Shown: positions 7,663 to 16,830, numbered from the stretch's first letter. The stretch is 64,000 bases of DNA from Akkermansiaceae bacterium UBA3385 (GCA_002358905.1 DEPT01000047.1:10340-74339), one strand, 5' to 3'. Made by a program: numbers and translations. The notes: generated from the letters alone by a model not told the origin.

Positions 7663-8688
7663 ATGCCTGTACCTACACAAGAACAGTACATCAAGATGCT
7701 CAACACGGCTAAGGAGAAGGGTTACGCCTATCCCGCCATCAACGTGACCACCATCGAGGTTATCAACGGCGCCCTCAAGGCTTTCGCTGAAGCCAAGTCC
7801 GACGGTATCATCCAGGTGTCCCTGGGTGGCGGCCAGTTCGCCTCCGGCACCGCTGTGAAGAGCTCCGCCATCGGCGCTATCGTGCTCGCTGAAGCCACCC
7901 ATCGCCTTGCCGAGGAGTACAACGTGCTCGTGGCTCTGCACACCGACCACTGCCAGGCCGACAAGATCGACAGCTTCCTTCGTCCCCTCATCGCTGAGTC
8001 CAAGCGCCGCGTAGAAGCTGGTCTGAAGCCCCTGTTCAACTCTCACATGCTCGACGCCTCTGCCCTTCCCATGGCCGAGAACCTCAAGATTTCCCAGCAG
8101 ATGCTCAAGGAATGTGCCGAGGTCGGCATCGTTCTCGAAATTGAGATCGGTGTTGTGGGTGGTGAGGAAGACGGCGTTGACAACGGCGACGCCCCCAACG
8201 AGAAGCTCTACACCTCCCCCGAGGACATGCTGCTCACCTACGAGACCCTCAACGGCATCGGCACCTTCATGCTGGCCGCCACCTTCGGCAACGTGCACGG
8301 CGTGTACAAGCCGGGTGCTGTGAAGCTGGCTCCCAAGATTCTTCGCGACGGTCAGGAAGTGGTGAAGGCCAAGCACGGTGAAGACATGCTGCTCGTGTTC
8401 CACGGCGGTTCCGGTTCCGACCTCTGCGACATCCGCGAGGCTATCTCCTACGGCGTGGTGAAGATGAACATCGACACCGACACTCAGTACGCTTTCTCCA
8501 AGCCCATCGTTCTGCACATGTGCCAGAACATCGACGGCATGCTGAAGGTGGACGGCGAAGTGGGCAACAAGAAGGCCTACGATCCCCGCGCTTACCTCAA
8601 GAAGGGCGAGCAGGGTATCTGCGAGCGTCTCCAGGTTGCTTGCTCCGACCTCATGTCCGAGGGCAAGACCCTCTTCGGCCAGATTTAA
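7663..8688 (+). CDS. fba: Class II fructose-bisphosphate aldolase
   Basis: 341 residues from the ATG at 7663 (an upstream in-frame GTG at 7627 falls inside the leader repeat). Cleaves fructose 1,6-bisphosphate into two triose phosphates in glycolysis and the reverse in gluconeogenesis. Class II motifs are visible in order: HTDHC with the catalytic Asp and zinc His, LEIEIGVVGGEEDG, FGNVHGVYK with a zinc His, FHGGSGS and NIDTDTQ, which form the zinc and phosphate sites. The FbaA-like (type A) layout is inferred from the GGEEDG insertion. Monocistronic, with its own promoter and a strong terminator. Codon use is strongly biased to C/G-ending codons, consistent with high expression. Confidence 0.96.
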   Translation: MPVPTQEQYIKMLNTAKEKGYAYPAINVTTIEVINGALKAFAEAKSDGIIQVSLGGGQFASGTAVKSSAIGAIVLAEATHRLAEEYNVLVALHTDHCQADKIDSFLRPLIAESKRRVEAGLKPLFNSHMLDASALPMAENLKISQQMLKECAEVGIVLEIEIGVVGGEEDGVDNGDAPNEKLYTSPEDMLLTYETLNGIGTFMLAATFGNVHGVYKPGAVKLAPKILRDGQEVVKAKHGEDMLLVFHGGSGSDLCDIREAISYGVVKMNIDTDTQYAFSKPIVLHMCQNIDGMLKVDGEVGNKKAYDPRAYLKKGEQGICERLQVACSDLMSEGKTLFGQI

Positions 8689-8714
8689 GCATCCCGCCTA
8701 CAGATATTCATTCC

Positions 8715-8746
8715 AAAGCCCCCGCATCCGCGGGGGCTTTTTTTTA
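8715..8746 (+). terminator. Terminator of fba
   Basis: Stem AAAGCCCCCGC/GCGGGGGCTTT with a 4-nt loop, running into eight or more T. Confidence 0.92.
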
Positions 8747-8766
8747 TCCCCGACTAACGGATATGC

Positions 8767-8795
8767 TTGACATGCAAGGCTCGCACGCGTAAGAT
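8767..8795 (+). promoter_or_regulatory. Promoter of the NSS transporter operon
   Basis: TTGACA at 8767-8772, 17-bp spacer, TAAGAT at 8790-8795. The in-frame ATG at 8794 overlaps the -10 box and so cannot be the start; the GTG at 8821 fits. Confidence 0.7.
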
Positions 8796-8820
8796 GAAGC
8801 ACCTTCATTTTTTTCACGCT

Positions 8821-10521
8821 GTGAGCACTAACACAAAACAAGAACTCTGGACCTCCAATCTCGGAGCCGTGCTGGCCGTGGCCGGCAGCGCCATCGGCTT
8901 CGGTAACTTCCTGCGCTTCCCCGGGCTCGCAGCCCAGTATGGCGGTGGCGCTTTCATGATTGCCTATTTCGTGGCATTCCTGCTACTGGGCATTCCGCTC
9001 AGCTGGGTGGAATGGGCCATCGGCCGTAAGGGCGGAAGCCTCGGCGCGCATTCATCCGCCTCTGCTTTCTTCGTCCTTTCCCGCAGCAGCAAGTGGAAAT
9101 ATGTGGGTCTTGCCGGTGTGCTGACCCCGCTGGCCATCACCATGTACTACATGACGCTGGAAGGCTGGACCCTGGGCTATGCCTGGCACACCGCCATGGG
9201 TAACCTCAATTTCTCCACCAGCGAGGAATACGGCAACTTCTTCAGCAATTTCGTAGGTCTCGGTGGCAACGGCAGCGTATTCGGTGGCGACAGCAGCATG
9301 CTCATCTTCTTTGCCATTGCCGTATTCAGCAGTTTCTGGCTCATTTATCGTGGTGTGAACAAAGGCATCGAGTGGTTCTGCAAATGGAGCATGCCCGTGC
9401 TGGTCATCATCGGTGTCATCATTCTGGTACGCGTGCTCACTATGGGCACCCCTGACCCCACCCACCCCGAGCGCAACGTGAATGAAGGTCTGGGGTACAT
9501 GTGGAACCCGAATAAGGTCATGCTCGTTGCCGGTGAAAAGGAAGTGGACATGGTGCCAGCCTACGCTTCACCGGAGGAAAAAACTGCTCAGATTGAACGT
9601 CTGACCAAGCAATACCCCGACCAGGAGATTAAGGAGAAGCCCATCACTCTGGCTCAGGGGCTCATGAACCCGAACCTGTGGATTACCGCCGCCGGACAGG
9701 TATTCTACTCTGTATCCATAGGCTTCGGTATTGTCTGCTCCTATGCCAGTTATGTTGAGCGCCGCAAGGATATCGCCCTTTCCTCCCTCACCGCCAATGC
9801 AGCCAATGAAGTGGCAGAGGTTGGTCTGGCGGGCATGATGATTATCCCCGCTGCCGTAGCACTGCTCGGTGTGGTGGCAGCAGCCGGTACCAGCACCTTC
9901 GGTCTGGGATTCAATGTACTGCCACAGGTATTTGCCAGCATGCCCGGAGGCCAGATTTTCGGCACTTTGTTCTTCGGATTGCTTTCCATTGCCGCCATTA
10001 CCAGCGCCATCTCGATTCTGCAGCCAGCAGTTGCCTTCATTGAAGAGTTCTGGCAGCTGCGCCGCATCCAGAGTGTGACGATTATCGCCCTGCTCCTCAC
10101 CGTGGGTTCGCTCATTGTGGTATGGTTCACGGGTGACGGCCTCATTGCTCTGGACACGCTCGACTTCTGGCTTGGCACCATGAGTCTCTACATCAGCTCC
10201 GCCTCCTTCCTCATCGTGTTCCGCTTTGTGTGGGGCACCAATAAGGGCCTGGCAGAATTGCGCCGCGGAGCCCGCATGCCCATCCCCCGCTTTATCGGAT
10301 TCGTCATCAACTGGATAACGCCGGGCATCATGCTCTTCATCTTCGTAGCATGGCTGTACCAGAACCTCTTTGTCCAGCAGAGTTACCACATCACCAACCT
10401 GATGGAAGGAAAAATCGGGGCTATCGTCCCCCTGGTGTGGGTAGGCATTGTGCTGCTCTTCTTCATCTTCGTGGCGCACACCTCCACCCGTTTCAGCTAC
10501 CACAAAAAGGACGAGAAGTAA
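8821..10521 (+). CDS. Sodium-dependent NSS/SNF-family amino acid transporter, copy 1
   Basis: 566 residues starting at GTG 8821, chosen because this N-terminus (STNTKQELWTSNLG) aligns with the two downstream paralogs and the promoter overlaps earlier starts. The NSS signature in helix 1, GSAIGFGNFLRFPGLAAQYGG, is the unwound sodium/substrate site; about 12 hydrophobic helices follow. A soluble loop of about 90 residues (around TMGTPDPTHPERN to PITLAQG) sits before helix 7. The family imports amino acids with sodium; the neighbouring MetS-like small subunit suggests a methionine/alanine-type MetP system. First of three tandem copies, 21 nt before the next start. Confidence 0.9.
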   Translation: MSTNTKQELWTSNLGAVLAVAGSAIGFGNFLRFPGLAAQYGGGAFMIAYFVAFLLLGIPLSWVEWAIGRKGGSLGAHSSASAFFVLSRSSKWKYVGLAGVLTPLAITMYYMTLEGWTLGYAWHTAMGNLNFSTSEEYGNFFSNFVGLGGNGSVFGGDSSMLIFFAIAVFSSFWLIYRGVNKGIEWFCKWSMPVLVIIGVIILVRVLTMGTPDPTHPERNVNEGLGYMWNPNKVMLVAGEKEVDMVPAYASPEEKTAQIERLTKQYPDQEIKEKPITLAQGLMNPNLWITAAGQVFYSVSIGFGIVCSYASYVERRKDIALSSLTANAANEVAEVGLAGMMIIPAAVALLGVVAAAGTSTFGLGFNVLPQVFASMPGGQIFGTLFFGLLSIAAITSAISILQPAVAFIEEFWQLRRIQSVTIIALLLTVGSLIVVWFTGDGLIALDTLDFWLGTMSLYISSASFLIVFRFVWGTNKGLAELRRGARMPIPRFIGFVINWITPGIMLFIFVAWLYQNLFVQQSYHITNLMEGKIGAIVPLVWVGIVLLFFIFVAHTSTRFSYHKKDEK

Positions 10522-10542
10522 TACCTGACACTCATTTTGACT

Positions 10543-12225
10543 ATGCCTGCAGATAAAACAGACCATTGGAAAACAAATCTCGGTGTTATGCTGGCCGTAG
10601 CCGGCAGTGCCATCGGCTTCGGCAACTTCCTGCGCTTCCCCGGCCTGGCTGCCCAATACGGCGGCGGTGCTTTCGTGGTGGCCTATTTCTGCTGCTTCCT
10701 GCTGCTGGGGCTCCCCCTCTGCTGGGTGGAGTGGGCCATTGGCCGCCGCGGCGGTGTACTGGGTGGGCACAGCCCGGCCTCCGTATTCCAGCTCATTGCT
10801 GAAAAGCCCCTCTGGAAGTACCTTGGTATCCTTGGTATCCTGGCAGGTCTCAGCATCAACGTCTACTACGTCTACATGGAAGGCTGGACCATCGGCTATG
10901 TCTGGCACACCCTGGTGGGCGACCTTAATTTAGACACCCCTCAGGCCTATGGCGACTTTTTCTCAAACTTTGTAGGCATGGGGGCAGATGGCCACTTCTT
11001 CAGCGGCCAGACCACAGTTCCCATCTTCTTCCTGCTGGCACTTGCAGCTAATTTCTGGCTCATTTACCGCGGGGTGAGCAAGGGCATCGAGTGGTTCTGC
11101 AAGTGGAGCATGCCTGTGCTTTTCATCGTAGCCATCATTCTGCTGGTGCGCGTGCTTACCATGGGCACACCGGATCCTGCACACCCCGAGCGCAGCGTGA
11201 ACGAGGGTCTGGGCTACATGTGGAACCCGGAAAAGACAATGCTGGTAGATACCACCACCGGCAAATCCATCGGCATGGTACCTGCCAATGCCTCAGAGGA
11301 AGAAAAAACAGCCCTCATCAACCGTTTGCACGAAGAATACCCCACGGTTGCCATTGAGGAGAAGCATATGACCTTCTGGCAGAGTTTGTTTAATCCTGAA
11401 ATGTGGCTGCGCGCCGCCGGGCAGGTGTTCTTCTCCCTTTCCGTGGGGTCCGGCTCCATCTGCTGCTATGCCAGCTATGTACGCCGCCGCAAGGATATCG
11501 CCCTGAGCGCCCTGAGCGCCGGCGCCGCTAACTCCGTAACAGAAGTAGGTCTGGCCGGTCTCACCATCGTGCCTGCAGCTCTGGCTCTTCTGGGCGTGGC
11601 TGCAGCCGCCACTGTGGGCACATTCGGTCTGGGCTTCAACGTGTTGCCGCAGGTATTCGCCGCCATGCCCGGTGGCCAGTTCTTCGGGGTACTGTTCTTC
11701 CTGCTGCTCTTCATCGGAGCAGTGACCAGCGCGCTTTCCCAGGTGCAGCCTGCCGTCTCCTTTGTGGAGGAATACTGGAACCTGAAGCGCAGCCAGAGCA
11801 TCGCACTGGTGGCAGGTCTCCTGCTGGTGGGCGCATTCATCATCATCTGGTACACGCAGGACATGCTGGCTCTGGACAGCATTGACTTCTGGGTGGGCAG
11901 CCTCATCCTCTACGTGACCACCAGCCTCAACCTCATCTTCTTCAACCAGGTGTGGGGAACACAGAAAGGCATGGAAGAACTGCGGGATGGTGCAGCCATG
12001 CGCATTCCTGCAGCTGCCACCTTCATCATCCGCTGGATTGCCCCGGTCATCATGTTCACCATCTTTGCCGCCTGGCTTTACCAGGAACTCTTCATCACGC
12101 GCAGCCCGTATGTGGCCAACATTGTGGAAGGTCGTATCGGTGCCATTCTACCTCTTGTCTGGGCCTTGGGTATCACCATTTTCTTCTGCGTTGTGGCAGC
12201 TACCTCCCGCCGATTCAACAAATAA
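10543..12225 (+). CDS. Sodium-dependent NSS/SNF-family amino acid transporter, copy 2
   Basis: 560 residues from the ATG at 10543 (a TTG two codons upstream is less likely). It has the same architecture as its neighbours: helix 1 GSAIGFGNFLRFP, EWAIGRRGG, the EWFCKWSMP block, the HPERSVNEGLGYMWNP loop and helix 7 onward. It differs most from copies 1 and 3 around helices 3 to 4 (GLSINVYYVYMEGW in place of the TMYYMTLEGW type) and at SGSICCYASYV in the permeation region, where the others have FGIVCSYASYV or FGTVCSYASYV, so substrate range may differ. It was produced by tandem duplication; 27 nt separate it from copy 3. Confidence 0.9.
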   Translation: MPADKTDHWKTNLGVMLAVAGSAIGFGNFLRFPGLAAQYGGGAFVVAYFCCFLLLGLPLCWVEWAIGRRGGVLGGHSPASVFQLIAEKPLWKYLGILGILAGLSINVYYVYMEGWTIGYVWHTLVGDLNLDTPQAYGDFFSNFVGMGADGHFFSGQTTVPIFFLLALAANFWLIYRGVSKGIEWFCKWSMPVLFIVAIILLVRVLTMGTPDPAHPERSVNEGLGYMWNPEKTMLVDTTTGKSIGMVPANASEEEKTALINRLHEEYPTVAIEEKHMTFWQSLFNPEMWLRAAGQVFFSLSVGSGSICCYASYVRRRKDIALSALSAGAANSVTEVGLAGLTIVPAALALLGVAAAATVGTFGLGFNVLPQVFAAMPGGQFFGVLFFLLLFIGAVTSALSQVQPAVSFVEEYWNLKRSQSIALVAGLLLVGAFIIIWYTQDMLALDSIDFWVGSLILYVTTSLNLIFFNQVWGTQKGMEELRDGAAMRIPAAATFIIRWIAPVIMFTIFAAWLYQELFITRSPYVANIVEGRIGAILPLVWALGITIFFCVVAATSRRFNK

Positions 12226-12252
12226 TTCCCAACACTTCTCCCATATCATAAC

Positions 12253-13959
12253 GTGAGCACAAACAACAAAACAGAAAATTGGAACACCAACCTGGGTGTT
12301 GTGCTGGCAGTAGCCGGCAGCGCCATTGGTTTCGGTAATTTCCTCCGCTTCCCCGGCCTCGCTGCCCAATACGGCGGCGGCGCCTTCATGATTGCCTATT
12401 TCACGGCATTCCTCCTGCTGGGTATCCCCCTGAGCTGGGTAGAATGGGCCATCGGCCGCAAAGGCGGCACCCTCGGTGGCCACAGCACGCCCAGTATTTT
12501 CTACCTGCTCGGCGGCAAATCCCGCTGGAAATACCTCGGCATTGCCGGTGTTATCTCCACCATCGGCATTGCCATGTACTACATTCCGCTGGAAAGCTGG
12601 ACCATCGGCTACGCCTGGCACACAGCCATGGGCGATCTCCAGCTCAGCACCTCGGAAGAATACGGTAACTTCTTCGCGCAGTTTGTGGGGCTCACAGGCG
12701 ATGGCTCCATCTTCTTTGGTAAAGGCAGCCAGCTTACCTTTTTTGCGCTGGCCATTCTGGCCAACATGTATGTGATTTTCCGCGGTATCAGCAAAGGCAT
12801 TGAAACCTTCTGCAAATGGAGCATGCCTGTGCTCCTCATCACCGCCCTTATCATCCTTGTTCGTGTACTGACGCTGGGCACACCCGATGCCGCCCACCCG
12901 GAGCGCAATGTAAGCCAGGGTCTCGGTTACATGTGGAATCCCACCAAGACTATGCTTGTGGTGGAAGGCAAGGAAGTGGAAATGGTTCCCGCCTATGCCA
13001 ACCCTGAACAGAAGCAGGTTCTGGTGCAGAAAATTCAGGCCGCCAACCCCGGCAAGGCCGTGGAAGAGAAAGAAATCTCCCTTACAGAAGGTCTTTTGAA
13101 TCCTGAGATGTGGATTACCGCTGCAGGTCAGGTATTCTTCTCCCTCTCCATTGGTTTCGGCACCGTCTGTTCGTACGCCAGCTATGTGCGCCGCCGCAAG
13201 GATATCGCCCTGAGCTCCCTTACCGCCAATGCCGCTAACGAAGCCATTGAAGTGGGTATAGCAGGCATGATGATTATTCCCGCCGCCGTGGCATTCCTTG
13301 GCGTGGTGGCAGCAGCCGGTTGCGGAACATTCGGGCTGGGCTTCAATGTACTGCCCCAGGTGTTCCACAGCATGCCCGGTGGCCAGATTTTCGGCACATT
13401 GTTCTTTCTGCTGCTCTTCATCGGCGCCATCACCAGTGCAATCTCCATGCTCCAGCCTTCCGTTGCCTTCCTGGAGGAATTCTGGAACCTGCGCCGCATT
13501 CAGAGCGTGTCCCTCGTGGCTTTCCTGGTAACAGTCGGCACACTACTGGTAGGCTGGTTCACTGAGGGTCTCATGGCTCTGGATACCATGGATTTCTGGT
13601 TCGGCACAATGTTCCTGTACCTTACCACCTGCCTATTCTTCACGATATTCAACTGCGTGTGGGGCACCAGGAACGGTATTGAGGAAATCAAACTGGGTGC
13701 CGCCATCAAGCTTCCCTCCTGCCTTGGATTCATCGTCCGCTGGGTGACTCCCGCCATTCTCATCACCATCTTTGGCTCCTGGCTGTATAAGAATATCTTC
13801 ATTCAGCAGAGCCCCCAGGTTGTGAACCTGCTCAATGCCGAACCCGGCGCCCTCTTCCCCATCGCATGGGTGATTATGGTTGCCATCTTCTTCGCCATTG
13901 TCATCTTCACATCTCGCAACTTCCACAAGAACACCAATCCTGACAACTTAAACGATTAA
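12253..13959 (+). CDS. Sodium-dependent NSS/SNF-family amino acid transporter, copy 3
   Basis: 568 residues starting at GTG 12253 (STNNKTENWNTNLG). Helix 1 carries GSAIGFGNFLRFP as in copies 1 and 2. It is closer to copy 1 across the helix 7 to 9 region (SSLTANAANEAIEVGIAGMM). It lacks the EWFCKWSMP spelling, having ETFCKWSMP. It lies directly upstream of the small MetS-like gene (18 nt), making it the most likely main partner of that subunit, although all three could share it. Confidence 0.9.
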   Translation: MSTNNKTENWNTNLGVVLAVAGSAIGFGNFLRFPGLAAQYGGGAFMIAYFTAFLLLGIPLSWVEWAIGRKGGTLGGHSTPSIFYLLGGKSRWKYLGIAGVISTIGIAMYYIPLESWTIGYAWHTAMGDLQLSTSEEYGNFFAQFVGLTGDGSIFFGKGSQLTFFALAILANMYVIFRGISKGIETFCKWSMPVLLITALIILVRVLTLGTPDAAHPERNVSQGLGYMWNPTKTMLVVEGKEVEMVPAYANPEQKQVLVQKIQAANPGKAVEEKEISLTEGLLNPEMWITAAGQVFFSLSIGFGTVCSYASYVRRRKDIALSSLTANAANEAIEVGIAGMMIIPAAVAFLGVVAAAGCGTFGLGFNVLPQVFHSMPGGQIFGTLFFLLLFIGAITSAISMLQPSVAFLEEFWNLRRIQSVSLVAFLVTVGTLLVGWFTEGLMALDTMDFWFGTMFLYLTTCLFFTIFNCVWGTRNGIEEIKLGAAIKLPSCLGFIVRWVTPAILITIFGSWLYKNIFIQQSPQVVNLLNAEPGALFPIAWVIMVAIFFAIVIFTSRNFHKNTNPDNLND

Positions 13960-13977
13960 CCCTCACTATTCATCATT

Positions 13978-14094
13978 ATGACTATCGCCGGTATCATCAC
14001 CATGCTCCTGTCCATTGGCATCGTATGGACTCTTTTCATCGTCTGCTGTGTACGACTTGTCAAGAGCGACAAGCAGGATAGCACCAACGAGTAA
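13978..14094 (+). CDS. MetS-like small subunit of NSS transporter
   Basis: 38 residues, short enough to be missed by most ORF finders. One hydrophobic helix (about 3 to 26: IAGIITMLLSIGIVWTLFIV) is followed by a charged tail RLVKSDKQDSTNE. In other bacteria NSS permeases such as MetP of Corynebacterium are followed by a tiny single-helix subunit, MetS, with a similar hydrophobic-then-VW-then-basic pattern. Position (18 nt after an NSS gene, 12 nt before the next gene), size and helix pattern support the call; sequence conservation in such small proteins is weak. Confidence 0.75.
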   Translation: MTIAGIITMLLSIGIVWTLFIVCCVRLVKSDKQDSTNE

Positions 14095-14106
14095 CCCCCT
14101 GCCCGC

Positions 14107-14919
14107 ATGCCTTTCCCGACCAAGAGCATCATCCACTCCACCCTGTTGAGCGGAACAGCCTTGCTGCTGTCTGCCTGCGATTTCAGCCAGGTGGTATATC
14201 CGGGCACAAGTATGCAGCTGCCCGATGCCGCCTGCGGATACGCGAGCAATGCCATTGCCATCCCGGCAGAGGACGGCACGGTGCTGCGAGGCTGGTTCTT
14301 CAATCGCGGAGCAGCAACCCCGCTGGTTGTCATGTATGGCGGAAACGCCATGAACGTAGGCACTTTCGCCAGCCTGGCAGCAAGTGACCCCACGCGCTCC
14401 TATCTGCTCATGAACTACCGTGGATACGGCAACAGCGCCGGCGAACCAAGCGAAAAACAGCTTGTGGCCGATGCGCGTTACACCATCCGATATGCCCGCA
14501 ATGCCATGGGCAACCCGGAAGCTCCGCTCTGCCTGGTCGGATTCAGCCTGGGTACAGGTGTGGCAACCCAGCTGGCAGCTACGGAAAATCCAGCCGGACT
14601 CCTCCTCGTCTGCCCCTTCGACAGCATGACCAATGTTGCATGCAATGTAGTTCCTTTCTTCCCGCGAATCGTCCCCATGGACTCCTGGAAATCGGTCAAC
14701 TATGCAGCACAGGTGCGATGCCCTGTCACAATCCTTCGCGCCAGGTATGACCAGGTTGTACCCGCTGAAAGCACAGACGCACTCATCAAGGCCCTGCCAA
14801 ATCCCCCCGTTGTGCGGCAATTTGAAGCCGACCACAACACCATTTTCTCGGCACAGGGCTTTGTACCGGCTGTGATGCAGGCGCTGCCTAACGCCCAGCA
14901 GTACCAGTTTGATTTCTGA
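14107..14919 (+). CDS. Alpha/beta-hydrolase lipoprotein
   Basis: 270 residues. The N-terminal signal ends in a lipobox LLSAC (Cys about residue 24), so the protein should be a lipoprotein. The hydrolase fold shows a VVMYGGNAMNVG oxyanion strand, MNYRGYGNSAG, the nucleophile elbow GFSLGTG with Ser147, a candidate acid at RARYDQVVP and the His at EADHNTIF. It resembles the BEM46/YqiK-like alpha/beta hydrolases of unknown substrate. It sits 12 nt after the MetS-like gene, at the end of the transporter operon, and is followed by a terminator. Possibly a peptidase or esterase releasing transport substrates; that is speculation. Confidence 0.82.
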   Translation: MPFPTKSIIHSTLLSGTALLLSACDFSQVVYPGTSMQLPDAACGYASNAIAIPAEDGTVLRGWFFNRGAATPLVVMYGGNAMNVGTFASLAASDPTRSYLLMNYRGYGNSAGEPSEKQLVADARYTIRYARNAMGNPEAPLCLVGFSLGTGVATQLAATENPAGLLLVCPFDSMTNVACNVVPFFPRIVPMDSWKSVNYAAQVRCPVTILRARYDQVVPAESTDALIKALPNPPVVRQFEADHNTIFSAQGFVPAVMQALPNAQQYQFDF

Positions 14920-14942
14920 TACAGCTCACCATACGCCTTCCG

Positions 14943-14980
14943 ACCGCCGCCACCCGACACAGTGGCGGCGGTTTTCTCTT
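14943..14980 (+). terminator. Terminator after the transporter/hydrolase operon
   Basis: Stem ACCGCCGCCAC/GTGGCGGCGGT with an 8-nt loop, then TTTCTCTT. Confidence 0.8.
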
Positions 14981-15007
14981 GATATCACAAGAGCTATACA
15001 TTAGAAT
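14979..15007 (+). promoter_or_regulatory. Promoter of sulfatase gene, leaderless
   Basis: TTGATA at 14979-14984, 17-bp spacer, TAGAAT at 15002-15007. An ATG at 15009 lies only 2 nt after the -10 box, so the ATG at 15015, near the expected transcription start, is the better start codon. Confidence 0.65.
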
Positions 15008-15014
15008 CATGCCA

Positions 15015-16769
15015 ATGAAAGCACCCGGAAACCATTTTTTCGCCCTCGCGCTGGCTCTCTGCCTTGCCCATCCACTACCGGTCTCAGCTGTTTGGGATGA
15101 TATACTCTTCGACGATTCGTCTGCTCAGAGAAGCGCAGACACACCAGCACCTGCCAGCCCGATTCCTGAAAAAATCGACCGCAGCATCGACCACCTCTGC
15201 GAGAATGTCGTCAAACCTGCGATTAAAAGTTGCGGAGAAGCAGTCAAGGGACTCGGAGTACTTACGCTAGCTTACCTTGCGCCAGGAAGCATGCCGGAAC
15301 AAGCAGAGAAGCCCCATACTCCGCCCAAGGCAATTGTTATTTTCCTGGCAGACGATTTAGGGTATAATGACACCACAACATACGGCAGTGGAACACTGAC
15401 ACCCAACGTGCAGCGACTTGCAGACCAGGGGCTGTTATTCACCGATGCACACAGCACAAATTCCGTATGCACCCCTTCCCGCTATTCGATGCTCACGGGG
15501 CAATATGCCTGGCGGCAAAAGGGCACGGGCATTCTGCCGGGGGATGCAGCCCTTATCATCCCCACGAAAGAGAAGGCAGCCACGCTGGGTACCCTCATGC
15601 AGCAGGCCGGGTACCGCACTGCCGCTATCGGCAAATGGCACCTGGGCCTCGGCAGCGGCAACATTGACTGGAACAAGCCTATTTCCCCTGCCCCGTCAGA
15701 AGTGGGCTTCGACTATTCCTTCATCATGGCCGCTACGGGAGACCGCGTACCCTGCGTGTATGTTGAAAACGGCGCCGTGCGCAATCTTGACCCACAGGAT
15801 CCCATACGAGTGAACTACCGGGGCCAGATCTACCCCGGTGAAAAGACAGCCACCACACACCCCGAACAGCTCAAACCCTGGGGACGTCCCAGCGATAAAC
15901 AACACTCCGGCACCATTATTGATGGCATCTCTCGCATCGGCCACATGACAGGCGGCTCCAATGCCCTGTGGAAGGACCAGGACATTGCAGATGACATTAC
16001 CTCAGCAGCCGAACGGTTCATTGCAGGCTGCAAGGGAAAACCGCTTTTTCTCTACTTCTGCACCAATGATATCCACGTACCCCGCGACCCACATGCCCGC
16101 TTCCGTGGCAAGAGCACGCTGGGCATACGCGGTGATGTCACCCTGCAGATGGACGACTCCCTGGGCCGCATCATGTCTGCGTTGGAAAAAACCGGCTACA
16201 AGCCAGAAGAAACGCTCATCATCTTTACCAGCGATAACGGCCCTGTCATCTCCGATGGCTACGAGGACGGAGCCCGCGAAGCCTGCGCCAACCACAACCC
16301 GAACCACCCATGGCGTGGCGGCAAATATAGCTTATTTGAAGGAGGCACACGTGTTCCTTTCATTGTCTCCTGGCCAGGCAAGGTGCAGCACGGCCGCAGC
16401 GCCGCGCTCATGTGCCAGATGGACTTAGGCCGAACGCTGGCTGAACTCTGTGGCATTAGTATTCCCGAAGGAAGTATGCGGGATTCAGAAAACCACCTCC
16501 CCGCACTGCTGGGCAACAGCCCCTGTGGTCGTCAAACGCTCGTTACCCAGGCCTTTGAAGCCCCTCGCTATGCTCTGCGCAGCGGTGCCTACAAATACAT
16601 TCCTGACTATGGAACACGCACCCGTGTGGACCGCCAGGGCCGGGGCGAACAGCTCTACGACCTGAGTACCGACCCCGCCGAGCAGCGCAACATCGCCCCG
16701 CTGCAACCAGAAATGACAGCGCAACTCCGCGCTCTTCTACAAAGGCTCACTGCGGAATCCAGGCATTGA
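15015..16769 (+). CDS. Exported type I sulfatase (arylsulfatase family)
   Basis: 584 residues from the ATG at 15015. A signal peptide (hydrophobic FFALALALCLAHPLPVSA) is followed by about 75 residues of linker. The sulfatase core begins at AIVIFLADDLGYND (paired calcium Asp), has the maturation motif CTPSR with Cys152 as the residue converted to formylglycine, GKWHLGLG with Lys/His of the active site, and FTSDNGPV with the second metal Asp/Asn. The C-terminal subdomain ends YDLSTDPAEQRNIAP, typical of arylsulfatase A-like enzymes. It would remove sulfate from sulfated glycans such as mucin; the substrate is not determined. No maturase (anSME) gene is present in the window. Confidence 0.92.
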   Translation: MKAPGNHFFALALALCLAHPLPVSAVWDDILFDDSSAQRSADTPAPASPIPEKIDRSIDHLCENVVKPAIKSCGEAVKGLGVLTLAYLAPGSMPEQAEKPHTPPKAIVIFLADDLGYNDTTTYGSGTLTPNVQRLADQGLLFTDAHSTNSVCTPSRYSMLTGQYAWRQKGTGILPGDAALIIPTKEKAATLGTLMQQAGYRTAAIGKWHLGLGSGNIDWNKPISPAPSEVGFDYSFIMAATGDRVPCVYVENGAVRNLDPQDPIRVNYRGQIYPGEKTATTHPEQLKPWGRPSDKQHSGTIIDGISRIGHMTGGSNALWKDQDIADDITSAAERFIAGCKGKPLFLYFCTNDIHVPRDPHARFRGKSTLGIRGDVTLQMDDSLGRIMSALEKTGYKPEETLIIFTSDNGPVISDGYEDGAREACANHNPNHPWRGGKYSLFEGGTRVPFIVSWPGKVQHGRSAALMCQMDLGRTLAELCGISIPEGSMRDSENHLPALLGNSPCGRQTLVTQAFEAPRYALRSGAYKYIPDYGTRTRVDRQGRGEQLYDLSTDPAEQRNIAPLQPEMTAQLRALLQRLTAESRH

Positions 16770-16770
16770 A

Positions 16771-16803
16771 AAAAACGGCTGCCCGATAAAACACCGGGCA
16801 GCC
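16771..16803 (-). terminator. Terminator of the 16831-20487 operon
   Basis: Stem GGCTGCCCG/CGGGCAGCC; on the minus strand it is followed by GTTTTTT. It may also serve the converging sulfatase gene. Confidence 0.8.
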
Positions 16804-16830
16804 ATATAAGTTTACGGGAGTTCAGGCAAA

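Noticed and set aside
8767..8796. ATG starts for the first NSS gene at 8767/8794
   Set aside because: They overlap the promoter, and the paralogs start at the position equivalent to GTG 8821.
9568..13368. Long minus-strand frames (446 and 406 residues) across the transporter genes
   Set aside because: His/Glu/Gly-rich antisense products typical of GC-rich coding strands; both overlap confirmed NSS genes and mirror one another because the genes are paralogous.
14979..15011. TTG 14979 or ATG 15009 as sulfatase start
   Set aside because: TTG is the -35 box itself and ATG 15009 is only 2 nt after the -10 box; ATG 15015 follows the predicted transcription start.
15015..16769. Sulfatase maturase next to the sulfatase
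   Set aside because: No radical SAM CxxxCxxC protein is present in the neighbourhood or elsewhere in the window.
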